DNA from: Ancistrus triradiatus
Lineage: Eukaryota > Chordata > Actinopteri > Siluriformes > Loricariidae
Reading direction: 5' to 3'
Assembly (NCBI GenBank): GCA_025084515.1
Contig: JAJAGP010000221.1
Location: forward strand, 1-64,000
DNA length: 64,000 bases
Position 1 is the stretch's first letter, and every line of letters begins with the position of its first letter. Positions 20,677 through 31,781 of the stretch are shown piece by piece. The notes beneath the pieces were generated by a model. The model was not told where the DNA came from. It did not search any database and saw only the letters and a list, made by a program, of their open reading frames with translations. The position numbers and the translations under genes were made by a program.

Positions 20677-20762
20677 ATGAAACGCACAACGGCACAACGT
20701 ACAAACAACCGCAAACTCCTGACCAAATCTACAACCAGGAGTTTAGAGAACTACATGGAGAG
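20677..20762 (+). CDS. fbxo15: fbxo15 coding exon 1
   Basis: The acceptor tttatag ends at 20675 and the ATG follows at 20677, so transcription starts in an upstream exon. Encodes a basic 28-residue N-terminus (MKRTTAQRTNNRKLL and on to ENYMER). The donor is GAGAG|gtgagt, with two bases carried over. Confidence 0.8.
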
Positions 20763-23700
20763 GTGAGTTGCACTACGTTGTCAAAATGACCAGTACCTGT
20801 GGTTGGTCTTTTTTAGTTTGGGTTTTTCAGGCAATCATAAATTTAAAAAAAACTTGTTTTGTTATTCTGATATATTTAAGTAGCCCCTATTTGATCCCAT
20901 AAGTCATTTTGAAGGTCCTCAAATTAAGCCCTGACACTCTTATGCATAACTTAACTATGGTTTATCACACCTGAGTTCACTGTCTCTAGCCACACCCAGG
21001 CCTGATTTTTGCCACACCTGTTCTCAATCAGGACATCATTTAAATAGCACCTGCCTGACAAGTGAAGTACACCAAAAGATTGTTAAAAACTACACATCAT
21101 GCGTTGAGATCTATCCATCTGGAAAGGGTTATAAAGCCATTTATAAAGCTTTGGGACTCCAGCGAACCACAGTGATTTGCCATTATCCACAAATAGCAAA
21201 TACATGGAACAGTGGTGAACCTTCCCAGGAGTGGCCGACCGACCAAAATTACCCCAAGAGCTCAGCAACGACTCATCCAAAGGTCGCAGAAGACCCCACA
21301 ACAACATCCAAAGAACTGCTGACCTCACTTGCATCAGTTAAGGTCAGTGTTCATGCCTCCACCATAAGAAAGAGACTGGGTAAAAATGGCCTGCATGGCA
21401 GAGTTCCAAGATGAAAACCACTGCTGAGCAAAAAGAACATTAAAGCTTGTCTGAGTTGTTCCAGAACACATCTTGATGGTCCCCAAGACTTTTGGGAAAA
21501 CATTCTGTTGTCTGACGAGACAAAAGTTGAACTCTTTGGAAGGTGTGTGTCCCATTACATCTGGCGTAAAAGTAACACAGCATTTCAGAAAGAGAACATT
21601 ATACCAACAGTAACATATGGTGGTGGAAGTGTAATGATCTGGGGCTGTTTAGCTGCTTCAGGACCTGGAAAACTTGCTGTGATAAATGGAATTATGAATT
21701 CTGCTGTCTACCAAAAAATCCCAAAGGAGAATGTCCGGCCATCTGTTCGTGACCTCAAGCTGAAACGAACTTGGGTTCTGCAGCAGGACAATGATCCAAA
21801 ACACACCAGCAAGTCCACCTCTGAATGGCTGCAGACAAACAAAATGAAGACTTTGGAGTGGCCTAGTCAAAGTCCTGACCTGAATCCTATTGAGATGCTG
21901 TGGCATGACTTTAGGTTTGGATTTTTTTTCTTCCTTAATAATAAACACCTTCATTTAAAAACTGCATTTTGTGTTTACTTGTGTTGTCTTTGACTAGTAT
22001 TTAAATTGGTTTGATGTTCCGAAACAACTAAGTGTGACACAATGGGGGGAAAAAAAAAAAAAAAAAAGCAAATCAGGAAGGGGGTAGACACTTTTTCACA
22101 CCACTTTGTACTTACTGTGTAGTTTTCTGTGTAAGGGTGCGTCTATCCCAGTTTTTCTTTTCCGATACTGATACCGATATCTGAAGGCTGATACCTGTCA
22201 CTGATCCCATATCACCGCTCTTTTATAAATGTGTTTTAAATTCTTTATACATTACTGTGCCTAGGGATGGGCAATATGACTACATTTTATCGTATCATGA
22301 TACTTTTTATCGTGATAAGACAATATACTTTTCTGAGCATATTGAGGATATCGTCAGTGCTTCAAGAACACTGACCAACTGCATGTTGCATTATAAAGAG
22401 TGTAATTAGTTCTGTTTAATTGGAAATTTACATTTTGAATAAAAATCACTTTACTAAGTGTGGGATAATATGTAAATAAGTAATTTTTGGGAATCTGTCG
22501 CTACTGATGCATTTTGTCTGCGATCACATTTATCGTGATGGTTATCATGTATTGTGAAAATGTCTTTAAATATTGTGATATAATATTTTTACCATATTGC
22601 CTAACCCTAACTGTGCCTAATATGAGGCTGTTACTAAAGCAAAAGGGCAATAAAACTTAAAACGTACAAAAGCAAAACAAGAAGGAAGTATTCCAAAAAC
22701 TTTTCAGATTGTTCGTTTATTAATAATCGAGTAAAACCGCTCCAGATTGCACAAAGATCTGTACTGAGCAAGCACTATTGTGAATCTGAATCACTGAATC
22801 GTGAACAGAGAACCGAGACAAATTTTTCTAGTCAAAATTGGAATAACCAAGTTCCAAGGTAGTAGAGAACCGAGATACCACTGTCCTAGTGATTTTATAA
22901 AGACTTAATGAATGTGTTAATGGTTTATTAAGATGAGGAAATTTATTTTATTTAAGTTTGTGCCCTTACCCTGGTTCATAATCGCATCAGGCTTTAAAGA
23001 ATGGCGCAAAAAAAAAAAAAAAACGTGCTCAAATAAAGGTTTGATTTTCTCTAGGTTGCCGCCGGAGGTCATTATGAAGATCCTCTCTTATTTGGACGCC
23101 GGATCTCTGTTCTGCCTCGGCTTTGTGAATAAACGTTTCAATAAACTCGCCAGTGACAAGTGAGTTAACCTCCTATGTCTATCAGATAATTATCACGCTG
23201 TGTTATGCCTTTACGCACCGAACGTCAATTTTCAAGCGTTGTATTGTGACGATAGTAAATTAATTTGAGCTTGTGTATGATAAGGGTATGTTCCACACCA
23301 AATACGATGTTTTGGATGCCGAAACAGTGGCGTTATTTTATTCGGCCAATCAGCGTGGCTTCTGCACCTCACGAAGCAGCTCCTGTATTTTCATACTCTA
23401 GTAGAACTAGAGCTAGACTGAAAAAAAACCACAGAGCCGCTTTACATCTTATAAAATGTTCAGATTCAGGACAATGTTATTCAAAATGATAGTAATATTA
23501 GTAATATTTTTATCATTTGAAGATGTTTTGTTTGTCTAATTCTAAAATGAGTGTGAACCAGCCAGCCAGTGTGGTGTATATACTTTTGAGGTGGAAACAT
23601 TTTTGCAGATATTTCACATTTTCATGTCACTTTTTCGGCATGATGGGTGTATATCGGCCTTTAGCGTATCCGTACTGCGTATCGAGTCAGATATTAAACG

Positions 23701-26700
23701 TTTAGCGTAAGAACAACACTGCTCACGTTTGATTCTGTTCCTCTAAGGTGGAGCACGTCAGTTTTACACACTCACGCGAGCTTTTAACCACAATAATCTG
23801 TCAGTTCTAATAATGAACCGTCTTCCCCCAGTGCCATGTGGCATCGCTTTTACACCTGCCAACGAGCCAGAACCGAGCGGTCCAGACTAATAAACGAGCT
23901 GACAGATGGAGTGGACTTGGCCAACATTCAGGAAAAGCCTGAGGGATTCTGGAGGAGGCGCTTCTTTAAAGAACTGGCCGGCTGCGACGGAAACTGGAGG
24001 AGAAAACTCAAATCCATTCATTCTTTCACTGGCCTGCCGAGCCGAACTGCACAAGTCCTCCGGTGAGCCGTATACATGAACCGTTTCCTCATAAACATCT
24101 TTGTTTGTAGCTTTTTACATTTATCCACACATAGCGCACAAACTTTAGGTTAATTCTACAGTAGGTTTTAAAACATTGGGGAAAAGCTGTCACGTTTACG
24201 TTTGCAGAGGTTGTGTAACTTCATCATTCGTTTAATTGGTGCACGTACGACTGCACGCTTTTAAAAAATGTTTAGTGTAAACAGACAGTCTTGGTCGACT
24301 GCGCTCCAAGCGGGTAAGCAGCAAACACAGGAGGTTAAGATGTTAGCCAAACATGCCAAAGTCCTCCAGAACGTCTGCTAATTGGCCGGGTTTAATTAGA
24401 GTAAATCTCACGGGCCGTCCTGTGGCTCAAGGCCGACGCTGTTTTGTTTCCTGACAGCAAAAACACGGCGCAGAATCTCATGAGCGCCTGCCATATGAAA
24501 AGTCTCCGAGGTTTCTGTACTAATTAGTGCGAGCATTGTGTGTTTATGGAACAGCATCACATTCAGCTGCTCTCTGTCTCGCACACACACGCAAACACAC
24601 ACACACACCCTGAAACGCCACCTGCTGGCCGGACCGAAACACAACAAATACAATATCTCAAATTCACCAATGATTCCTGATTATGATTTCAATTTTTTAG
24701 TTTGTATATAATGCAAGTAAAAAAGTACACACTTTCATTTCCATGTTTTTTTTTTTTACTTACAATGGAGAAGTGTAGATGTGCAAAAATATTACGAAAC
24801 AGCGCCACCTACTGGAGTCACAGTTATTGCAAACAACTATGCCTCCTAGATATTTTAACAGTGGATTTAGAACAAAACTGTGAAAGAAATGAAACAGTGG
24901 AGCTGAAAGTCTGAGAGCTTAGGTGAAAATGATTCTATTTTACATTTTGCTCTAATTAGTAAAATGTTGTACTTACAAATCATTTAATCAGCAGAGATAA
25001 AACAGATAACATTTCAAACTTTGGTGAAAAAAAACAGAAATTTCAGAATTTGTTGCGTGTTAAATTTGTACTCTGTTAATATTTATCGGTACTTCATTAG
25101 TAGTAGTAGTTTGTTAGTATTTGATTGGTACTTTATTAGTAGTAGTATTTTATTAGTATTTGATCAGTATTTTATTAGTATTTATCAGTACTTTATTAGT
25201 ATTTTATTAGTATTTATCGGTACTTTATTAGTATTTATCGGTACTTTATTAGTAGTAGTATTTTATTAATATTTGATCAGTATTTTATTCGTATTTTCCA
25301 GTACTTTATTGGTATTTTTCAGTACTTTATTATATTTATCCATACTTTGTTAGTAGTAGTATTTTATTAGTATTTGATCGGTACTTTATTAGTAGTAGTA
25401 TTTTATTAGTATTTGATCAGTGTTTTATTAGTATTTGATCAGTATTTTATTAGTATTCTTTGGTATTTTATTAGTATTTATTGGTACTTTTATATTTATT
25501 TGTACTTTATTAGTAGTAGTATTATATTAGTATTTGATCGATACTTTTTTTAGTAGTAGTATTTTATTAGTATTTGATCAGTATTTTATTACTATTTATT
25601 GGTACTTTGTTAGTATTTATTGATACTTTATTTGTATTAGTTTTTATCAGGACTTTATTAGTATTTAACAGTACTTTATTAGGGTTTATTGGTACTTTAT
25701 TAGTATTTATCGGTACTTTATTAGTATTTATCAGTACTTTATTAGTATTTTATTAGTATTTATCGGTACTTTATTAGTGTTTATTAGTGTGTAAATGGGT
25801 TCTCATCATCTACTTTTAGGACTTCAGTTTAATCCTGATGGTGTTTTAGCTCATATTTTAGCTGTAATGTAGAACCTTCTAAAAGGTTCTCAAACTTTTT
25901 TGGCAGCTCTGTAGAACCGTGACACACACTGTACTGGATTCTAAACATCTGCCTTTCCTGAGTTTTTCGGACCCTCGATGTCTGAGGCTGATTGAAGGTT
26001 AGTGCTGCAGGTCACGTCTCAGATCCTCAGAGCACTCTTTTGGGGAATGGAGGAGGCGGAGCCGTGTCGATCCTGCAGCACGCTGCCTGTAGTTTTTAAC
26101 CTCTCATTAGAGGCGCTAAGCGGCTCGGGTTCGTCCGGTCGCACAGCGTTGGGGGGGTGACAGGGCCGGTAATTGTTCTGCAGCTCTGCAGGTTTGGTCG
26201 AACCGTAGGAATAAATTGTTTGGCTCAGTCCTCGTGCCCGGACAAATCCCAGTCGGCCAGCTGGCTTTAGAGAGGGCCGGAGGACGAGATTTACCTCTGT
26301 AATAATCACCCACACAAACAACAGGCATTAAAGCTCAGCGGGATTCAGCTCTCCTGCTCACTCGCTTCAGTCTGATCGATGTCACAGGGTGTCTGCACAT
26401 CACTGTTACCTCACCCTCATACAGATACAGATTTAAACCAGGAAAATCACACTCATATGAAATAAAATAAACTAAACTCCTCTTATGATCAGCCAGAACA
26501 GAGTCACTGCTGAGCGTTTATCCTGCTGTACTTCTAATTTTGAAGCACAGCTACAGGACCGATAGACTGAACGTCCTTAAGACCTAAGATGATTATGTCC
26601 ACTATGCTTTATGTCTTTGTGTCTCTATGTAGTTTGATTATGTTTCTCCTGTAAGTTCTTAGTATTTATTGTGTTTGTACTGAAGAGTTAATTGAGGACG

Positions 26701-29700
26701 TTTAAATCTCTGGCTGGCTTTAATCTCCACTAACACATGTATATTTAGTGCTGGATTCCATCAGTGATTTTAATAAACAATCAATAATGTAAATTGTGAG
26801 ACCGTAGAATAAAAACACAAGATGATCTGGGAAGATACCACATTAAATTTTACAGTTTTCTGAAAGATACATTAAAACCATTGGAAACTTTGTACGGTCT
26901 AGAACGTAATTGCCTTTATTATAATAATAATAATTATTATTATGATAATAAAAGTAATAATAGTAAAAGTAATACTACTGCTACTAATAATAATGGTAAT
27001 ACTATTACTATAATAATTATGATAATAAAAGTAATAATAATAATAATGACAATGGTAATAATAATGTTAATTGTAATAATAATAATATAGCACGATCCAC
27101 TATGACGTTAAGGACTTTATGTTCACTGCAGTTTCCTTTCAGAAAGTAGGAATGGAATTGGTGTTTCATTGTAAATTATTACCTTAAATTTCAATCACAC
27201 AAATATAAACAATAGAACAGAATTATTAACGTCACAAAACGACAAGCTGCAATCCTGTAGTATAGTTGCTGTATTTTTTAGAGATCTGTGAGCATTTTGG
27301 CCATCAGAAACGTGCCCCGAAAGTGAGCAACACCAAAGGTTTTGAGAATGGTCTCTTAACTATGTTCTTGGTCTCCTGTGTTGAAACATCATAATAAATT
27401 TGACATATTTTGTTGAATTATTTATGATTATTAATATTTTAGGAGTCGCGGTATCCAGTGGGAGATTACCACGAAGGATGAGAGAGGACGTGAGAGCAGA
27501 GTGAAGCACTCGCGTGTTTATTTCAGTGAGGCTTCTCTCACGGTTAGCTGGACTTCAGGAGCCTGGAGCAGTCTTGATAAACCTGTAAGGTTAGAGCTGC
27601 ATGCTGTGGCTCTCGTACCCTTAACCTGCCCTGTTTCATACAGGTAAACATTTATACAGGTAAATGCTGGAGATGTGTATCTGTTGTTGTTATTGTTGTT
27701 ATTATTATTATTGTTGTTATTGTTGTTGTGTTGATGTAGACCAGGCTGGAGATCTCTCCTAACCTCAGTGGTGTTGAGGAGAGATTCTGGGAAGCCATGT
27801 GGATCAGACAGGCTTATCAGATTGCTGTACGTCGAGAACGGGGTCACGCTGGGGCTCTGGCAGGTATGTGACCCGAAAAAAATTATTTAAACAAAAAGTT
27901 AAAATGATGTGCGTTCTGTTTGTGAGAAATTGGTAAGGGTGCAGTGGAACAGAGTTGTTTTTATTACGTTTGTGGTTTTGATTTTTAGGAGCAGCAGGAA
28001 ATTGCCTTTGTCTTGGTGAACCTGCATCACCACCGTCTGGTGGAAAGGAGTCTGCTCGGCTCAACCAGCAGGTCTGCGTCATTTTCTACAAATGATCCTT
28101 CGTTTTCATATTTGCGTTTGATATATTGATTGTGTACAGTATACTGTGTATGGATTAATTATATGATAACGCCATCTACTGGTGCACATCTGTGCACACG
28201 CAGCTCATTTCCACTGACCGACTCACCTCCAGAGGGACGTGTCTGAAATATTTCCTAGTTCCCTCTACCGTACATCTCTGGGGTTTCTCTCTGCCCTCAG
28301 TGTGTGTGAGCAGGTGGAAGCGAGAGCTCAGTTTGATGACGTCGATCCTGAATACGGTTTGCATGGATACACCGTTCACATCGAACTACACAACGCAGAG
28401 CAGAACATCACGTCCGGACGCTTCACACAGCTGTTCTGCAGGAGAGGTCCAGAGACAGACCTTACAGCTTTATATTTCTAACGAGCAGAATTTAGTAGCT
28501 TTAAATCTGCAGAGAGCTAATAAATGGAATTGATCAGTGTGCTTGTACTTGTGATGAATGAGCACCAGAGGGTGCCAGAGTAACACTGTAAACATCGACT
28601 GGTTTAGGTCTGAGTACAGGGCGTCACTAGAGAATTATGAATAGGGGGGTCTAGAGGTTAACTCCCATATGAGAATTTAAAAAATGACCCAAAAAGGTCT
28701 GCATTATGAAACTGGCATAAAATTAAAAACATACAGCTACAGTGGGGAAAATAAGTATTTGATACACTGCCGGTTTTGCAAGTTTTCCCACCTACAAAGA
28801 ATGGAGAGGTCTGTCATTTTTATCATATGTACACTTCAACTGAGAGAGACAGAATCTAAAAAAAACATCCTGAAAATCACATTGGATGATTTTTGAATGA
28901 TCAGTTTGCATTCTATTGCATGAAATAAGTATTTGATAGAACAGAAAAACAGAACTTAATATTTGGTACAGAAACCTTTGTTTGCCAGACGTTTCCTGTA
29001 GTTCTTGACCAGGTTGGCACACACTGCAGCAGGGATTTTGGCCCACTGCTCCATACAGATCTTCTCCAGATCTTTCAAGTTTTGGGGCCGTCACTGGGCA
29101 ACATTGAGTTTCAACTCCCTCCAAAGATTTTCTATTGGGGTCAGGTCTGGAGACTGACTAGGCCACTCCAGGACCTTAATATGCTTCTTACGGAGCCACT
29201 CCTTAGTTGCCCTGGCTGTGTGTTTCGGGTCATTGTCACTCTGGAAAACCCAGCCATGACCCATCTTCAGTGCTCTTACTGAGGAAAGGAGGTTGTTGGC
29301 CAAAATCTCGCGATACATAACCCCATCCATCCTCCCTTTAATATGGTGCAGTCGTACTGTCCCCTTTGCAGAAAAGCAAACCCAAAGTATGATGCTTCCA
29401 CCCCTGTGCTTCACGGTTGGGACGGTGTTCTTGGGGTTGTAGTCATCCTCCTTCTTGGTGGAGTTGATACCAAAAAGCTCTATTTTGGTCTCATATGACC
29501 ACATGACCTTCTCCCATGCCTCCTCTGGTGGTCATAGGTGAACTTCAAACGGGCCTGGACATGGGCTGGCGTGAGCAGGGGGTCATTGCGTGCCCTGCAG
29601 GATTTCAATCCATGACGGCGTAGTGTGTTACTAACGGTAATCCTTGAGACTGTGGTCCCAACTCTCTTCAGGTCACTGACCACGTCCTCCCATGTAGTTC

Positions 29701-31781
29701 TGGGCTGATTCCTGACCTTTCTCAGAATCATCCTTACCCCATGAGGTGAGACCTTGCATGGAGCCCCAGACCGAGGAAGACAGTCATCTTGTGTTTCTTC
29801 CATTTTCTAATAATTGCACCAACAGTTGTTGCCTTCTCACCGAGCTGCTTGCTTATCGTCCTGTAGCCCATCCCAGCCTTGTGCAGGTCTACAATTTTGT
29901 CCCTGGTGTCCTTAGACAGCTCTTTGGTCTTGGCCATGGTGGACGAGGTTGAGTGTGATTGATTGTGTGGACAGGTGTCTTTTATACAGGTAACGAGTTC
30001 AAACAGGTGCAGGTAATACAGGTGATGAGTGTGTAAGAGGAGGGGCTTCTTACAGAAAACTAACAGGTCTGCGAGAGCCAGAATTCTTGCTGGTTGGTAG
30101 GTGATCAAATACTTATTTTATGCAATAAAATGCAAATTAATTACTTAAAAATCATACAATGTGATTATCTGGATATTTTTAGATTTTCTCTCACAGTTGA
30201 AGTGTACCTACGATAAAAATCTCTCTATTCTATAAAAATCTGTACTTTCTTTGTAGGTGGGAAAACCTGCAAAATCGGCAGTGTATCAAATACTTAATTT
30301 CCCCACTGTATTTGGACTGCTTCATAGCAGCAATTTTTTTGAAGAGACATGTCATGTAGTTTGTATTAGGTACAGATCTTATATGACCTGATTACTATCC
30401 ATCCACTAACATGAGGACCAGATCAAGCAATGTTACTGCAGTAGCAGGTCCTAAATACACCACTCAATTACTGAGAATATAGACTGGTACAATCAAACGT
30501 GCTGGTCGTTAGCTGCATTCATGTTTAATAACCTGCCGACTGAATTTTTTAAAAAAACCTGACATTTGACACCAAAAAAAAAAAAAGTTTTTCTTAATTA
30601 ATATTTATTAATAATACTCAATATTAGCAACTCAAAGCCCACTACACTCACCAGCCCCGAGGAAAAAGGGCGCTACTGGTAAAAAACCCCAACAAAAAGA
30701 AATAAAAAGTGGTGTGACAGCCAACATAGCTTTTTAAATGTAATTACATTAAATGTAAAAATGTAATTTAATTATAGCCCTCCTAAAACAGGTCTAACAT
30801 TGTCAGTGTCTGAATATCGTTTTGAAATTAGTCGCTTACTTCAGCGACTCTCAATATCACACATTTGTAGGTCCAACAAGTCAGTTCAACAACTTTCTGT
30901 CTTTAAACAAAGTCCAGATTTGATCAAGAACCTTGAAGATGCCCAGAATGCCAAACGTGAGTCATTGTGAAACAGAAGCCAACCTCACAGTCATGAATCC
31001 ACTGTTGGGCCCTTTTAGTAAAGCAAAAACAAAAGCTGCTGCAGCTGCACCAGTGTGGCCAAACTCCACACTAATAGCCATGTTTTGGGTAATTTATTGG
31101 GCGTCCACAACCTTTTCTCTATACAGCCTATGATCTTGTTTAAGATGAAAGACAAATACATGAGCTGTGTGTTAAGGATTTTACTGTTTTACTCTCGACT
31201 ATCTCGTAACGAATTATCCTGTTTATGTTATGTACAGATCAGATTGCTGACGGTTTCGTACAGCTGCGTGTTATCAATAAAGAAAACCGATCAAAGCACC
31301 TTCCCGTGTGTGGAAACATCAACCAGCCGTGGAGAACCGAAGCACTGCAGGGACGGATCCAGGTACCAACCCAAAAAAACATGGATTAAACCCTATTTAA
31401 CATTTAGTACCTGGTCCTTACTCACATTTCCTTTCCTACAAGCGTAAACACTCATTAGGTCTGAGCGCTTCTTAAACTTTCTTTGTTTTGTTTGTTTTTC
31501 CTCTACAGCGTTGTTGCATGTTAACTCTGACGCTTCTCGATGAATCCCACACCCCGTTCTGGTGCGTCAGCGCTCCCGTAGCTTTAAATCCATCGGTTCC
31601 GGACGAGGTTCAGTACGACCGTGTGGGAGAGAGTCTCAGGGTTCAGTACCAGGACTCAGAAGGAAAGCTGGAGCTGGAGCTGGAGAGGAAGCTGGAGGTA
31701 CAGCAGCAGTATTGCATGGTTCAGTTTAGTCTTTATCTCCCCGTTACTAAAGTCAACAGACATTTTGGGAGGGATTACTGA
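20677..31781 (+). CDS. fbxo15: F-box only protein 15, substrate receptor of an SCF ubiquitin ligase (nine coding exons)
   Basis: Nine exons join in frame to 457 residues plus stop: 20677-20762, 23055-23159, 23832-24062, 27443-27643, 27740-27863, 27989-28071, 28301-28446, 31238-31362 and 31509-31781. Residues about 29-70 are the F-box (LPPEVIMKILSYLDAGSLF, then FNKLASDNAMWHRFY), which binds Skp1. The rest follows the vertebrate FBXO15 order: FTGLPSRTAQ, a CGSDRLIRLLYVENG block, FVLVNLHHHRLVERS, DPEYGLHGYTVHIEL, DGFVQLRVINKENR, a TLLDESHTPFWC block and the C-terminal VNRHFGRDY. In mouse the gene is an Oct4/Sox2 target expressed in embryonic stem cells. No disabling change is seen and all junctions are GT-AG, so it is probably functional. 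An ATTAAA at 32000 is a possible polyadenylation signal. Confidence 0.94.
20985..22108 (+). mobile_element. 5'-truncated Tc1-like transposon in fbxo15 intron 1
   Basis: The right end reads cactttttcacaccactttg, followed by TA at 22109-22110, the usual inverted end of a Tc1 family with a gtggtgtgaaaaagtg terminus. No matching left end is found upstream. Family-like sequence starts only near 20985 (cacacccaggcctgattttt), so the left terminus is lost. It lies within the 2.3-kb intron 1. Confidence 0.82.
21071..21930 (+). pseudogene. Tc1-family transposase, frame-broken
   Basis: The C-terminal half is open at 21508-21993, with MSDETKVELFG, YGGGSVMIWGCLAASG, QQDNDPKHTSKSTSEWL and SQSPDLNPIEMLWHD. 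This keeps the three catalytic acidic positions (D of SDETK, D of DNDPKH, E of NPIE). The N-terminal half upstream is spread over different frames with stops. The final residues after LWHDF run into non-family sequence. Confidence 0.9.
22262..22609. mobile_element. hAT-type MITE with 8-bp target duplication
   Basis: The left end is TAGGGATGGGCAATATG; the right end inverted is TAGGGTTAGGCAATATG. An exact 8-bp duplication ACTGTGCC lies at 22254-22261 and 22610-22617, which is diagnostic of the hAT superfamily. The 348-bp interior has 'atcgtatcatgatac' and 'tatcgtgat' palindromic phrases and no coding capacity. It sits in fbxo15 intron 1. Confidence 0.9.
22745..22890 (-). repeat. dispersed repeat copy B (opposite strand to 9520-9660)
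   Basis: Contains acaaatttttctagtcaaaa and gagaaccgagata, the inverse of the phrases at 9520-9660. Confidence 0.65.
23055..23159 (+). CDS. fbxo15: fbxo15 coding exon 2 (F-box)
   Basis: After acceptor ttctctag the carried AG plus G gives Arg, then LPPEVIMKILSYLDAGSLF. The donor is CAA|gtgagt. The open frame runs upstream into intron to 22933, but that part is not coding. Confidence 0.94.
23832..24062 (+). CDS. fbxo15: fbxo15 coding exon 3
   Basis: Acceptor ttcccccag, donor CTCCG|gtgagc. Encodes NAMWHRFYTC through FWRRRFFKELAG to FTGLPSRTAQVL, the end of the F-box and the linker. Confidence 0.94.
24360..24560. promoter_or_regulatory. candidate non-coding conserved block in fbxo15 intron 3
   Basis: A CpG-containing, repeat-free block with ctaattggccgggtttaatt and ctaattagtgcgagc phrases differs from its AT-rich surroundings. 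No coding potential is seen. The call rests on composition only. Confidence 0.25.
25081..25790 (+). repeat. minisatellite of about 20-24-bp units in fbxo15 intron 3
   Basis: About 30 degenerate copies of the type tttattagtatttatcggta, with variants tagtagtag and tttgatcagt, run for 700 bp. The open frames of VFIGTLLVFIGT type here are only the translation of the repeat. Confidence 0.92.
26000..26340. other. GC-rich non-repeat block in fbxo15 intron 3
   Basis: A GC-rich, CpG-containing stretch (ctcattagaggcgctaagcg, ttcgtccggtcgcac) with no coding match. It may be conserved non-coding DNA. Confidence 0.25.
26917..27090. repeat. (TAA)n-type imperfect trinucleotide repeat
   Basis: Runs of ataataata and attattatt alternate with taatagtaa variants. 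Confidence 0.93.
27443..27643 (+). CDS. fbxo15: fbxo15 coding exon 4
   Basis: Acceptor atattttag. Encodes GIQWEITTKDERGR through SEASLTVSWTSGAW to TCPVSY. An earlier donor-like gtaagg at 27585 was considered, but only the donor CAG|gtaaac at 27644 keeps the next exon in the matching frame. Confidence 0.88.
27679..27730. repeat. (TTG/TTA)n repeat ending just before fbxo15 exon 5
   Basis: The run ttgttgttattgttgttatt continues to within 10 bases of the acceptor at 27739. Confidence 0.92.
27740..27863 (+). CDS. fbxo15: fbxo15 coding exon 5
   Basis: Encodes PGWRSLLTSVVLRR and CGSDRLIRLLYVENG to LGLWQ. The acceptor is ttgatgtag, which follows a (TTG/TTA)n run in place of a normal pyrimidine tract. 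Donor CAG|gtatgt. Confidence 0.88.
27989..28071 (+). CDS. fbxo15: fbxo15 coding exon 6
   Basis: Acceptor gatttttag, donor AGCAG|gtctgc. Encodes EQQEIAFVLVNLHHHRLVER and a short SLLGS end. Confidence 0.92.
28301..28446 (+). CDS. fbxo15: fbxo15 coding exon 7
   Basis: Acceptor ctgccctcag, donor AGAG|gtccag. Encodes VCEQVEARAQFDD, then DPEYGLHGYTVHIEL, to FTQLFCRRG. A Tc1 copy sits in the following intron. Confidence 0.92.
28740..30308 (-). mobile_element. near full-length Tc1-like transposon in fbxo15 intron 7
   Basis: Ends CAGTGGGGAAAATAAGTATT and the inverse ttaatttccccactg are present, with TA at 28738-28739 and 30309-30310. The element is 1569 bp. Inner repeats (cccacctacaaag and ctttgtaggtggg) are also inverted. 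It is the best preserved Tc1 copy in the window. Confidence 0.95.
29091..29937 (-). pseudogene. Tc1-family transposase with few frame shifts
   Basis: Starts at ATG 29937 with MAKTKELSKDTRDKIVDLHK, the paired-type DNA-binding region (GMGYRTISKQLG). Three overlapping frames cover the protein: 29734-29937, then 29480-29803 (RSGAPCKVSPHGVRMILRKV), then 29091-29504 (YETKIELFG, DNDPKHTARATKEWL, SQSPDLTPIENLW). About two frame changes separate the parts. It is otherwise nearly complete, so the loss of function is recent. Confidence 0.93.
31238..31362 (+). CDS. fbxo15: fbxo15 coding exon 8
   Basis: Acceptor tatgtacag, donor CCAG|gtacca. Encodes QIADGFVQLRVINKENR, then LPVCGNINQPWR, to LQGRIQ. Confidence 0.92.
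31509..31781 (+). CDS. fbxo15: fbxo15 coding exon 9 (last)
   Basis: Acceptor ctctacag, then CGT TGT TGC. Encodes CCMLTLTLLDESHTPFWC to the C-terminus VTKVNRHFGRDY and TGA. Confidence 0.94.
   Translation, partial: RCCMLTLTLLDESHTPFWCVSAPVALNPSVPDEVQYDRVGESLRVQYQDSEGKLELELERKLEVQQQYCMVQFSLYLPVTKVNRHFGRDY

Noticed and set aside
22933..23054. Upstream extension of the fbxo15 F-box frame with its own ATG
   Set aside because: A good acceptor at 23054 and in-frame continuity with the exon at 20677-20762 show this part is intron; it includes an A run.
26881..27090. Asn/Ile-rich frame
   Set aside because: It is the translation of an imperfect TAA-type repeat.
27585..27590. Splice donor gtaagg after 27584 in fbxo15 exon 4
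   Set aside because: Using it puts the next exon in the wrong frame; the donor at 27644 gives the family sequence across the junction.
30933..31133. Frame with an AAAAAP stretch in fbxo15 intron 7
   Set aside because: No family match and no need for an extra exon: exon 7 joins exon 8 in frame without it.
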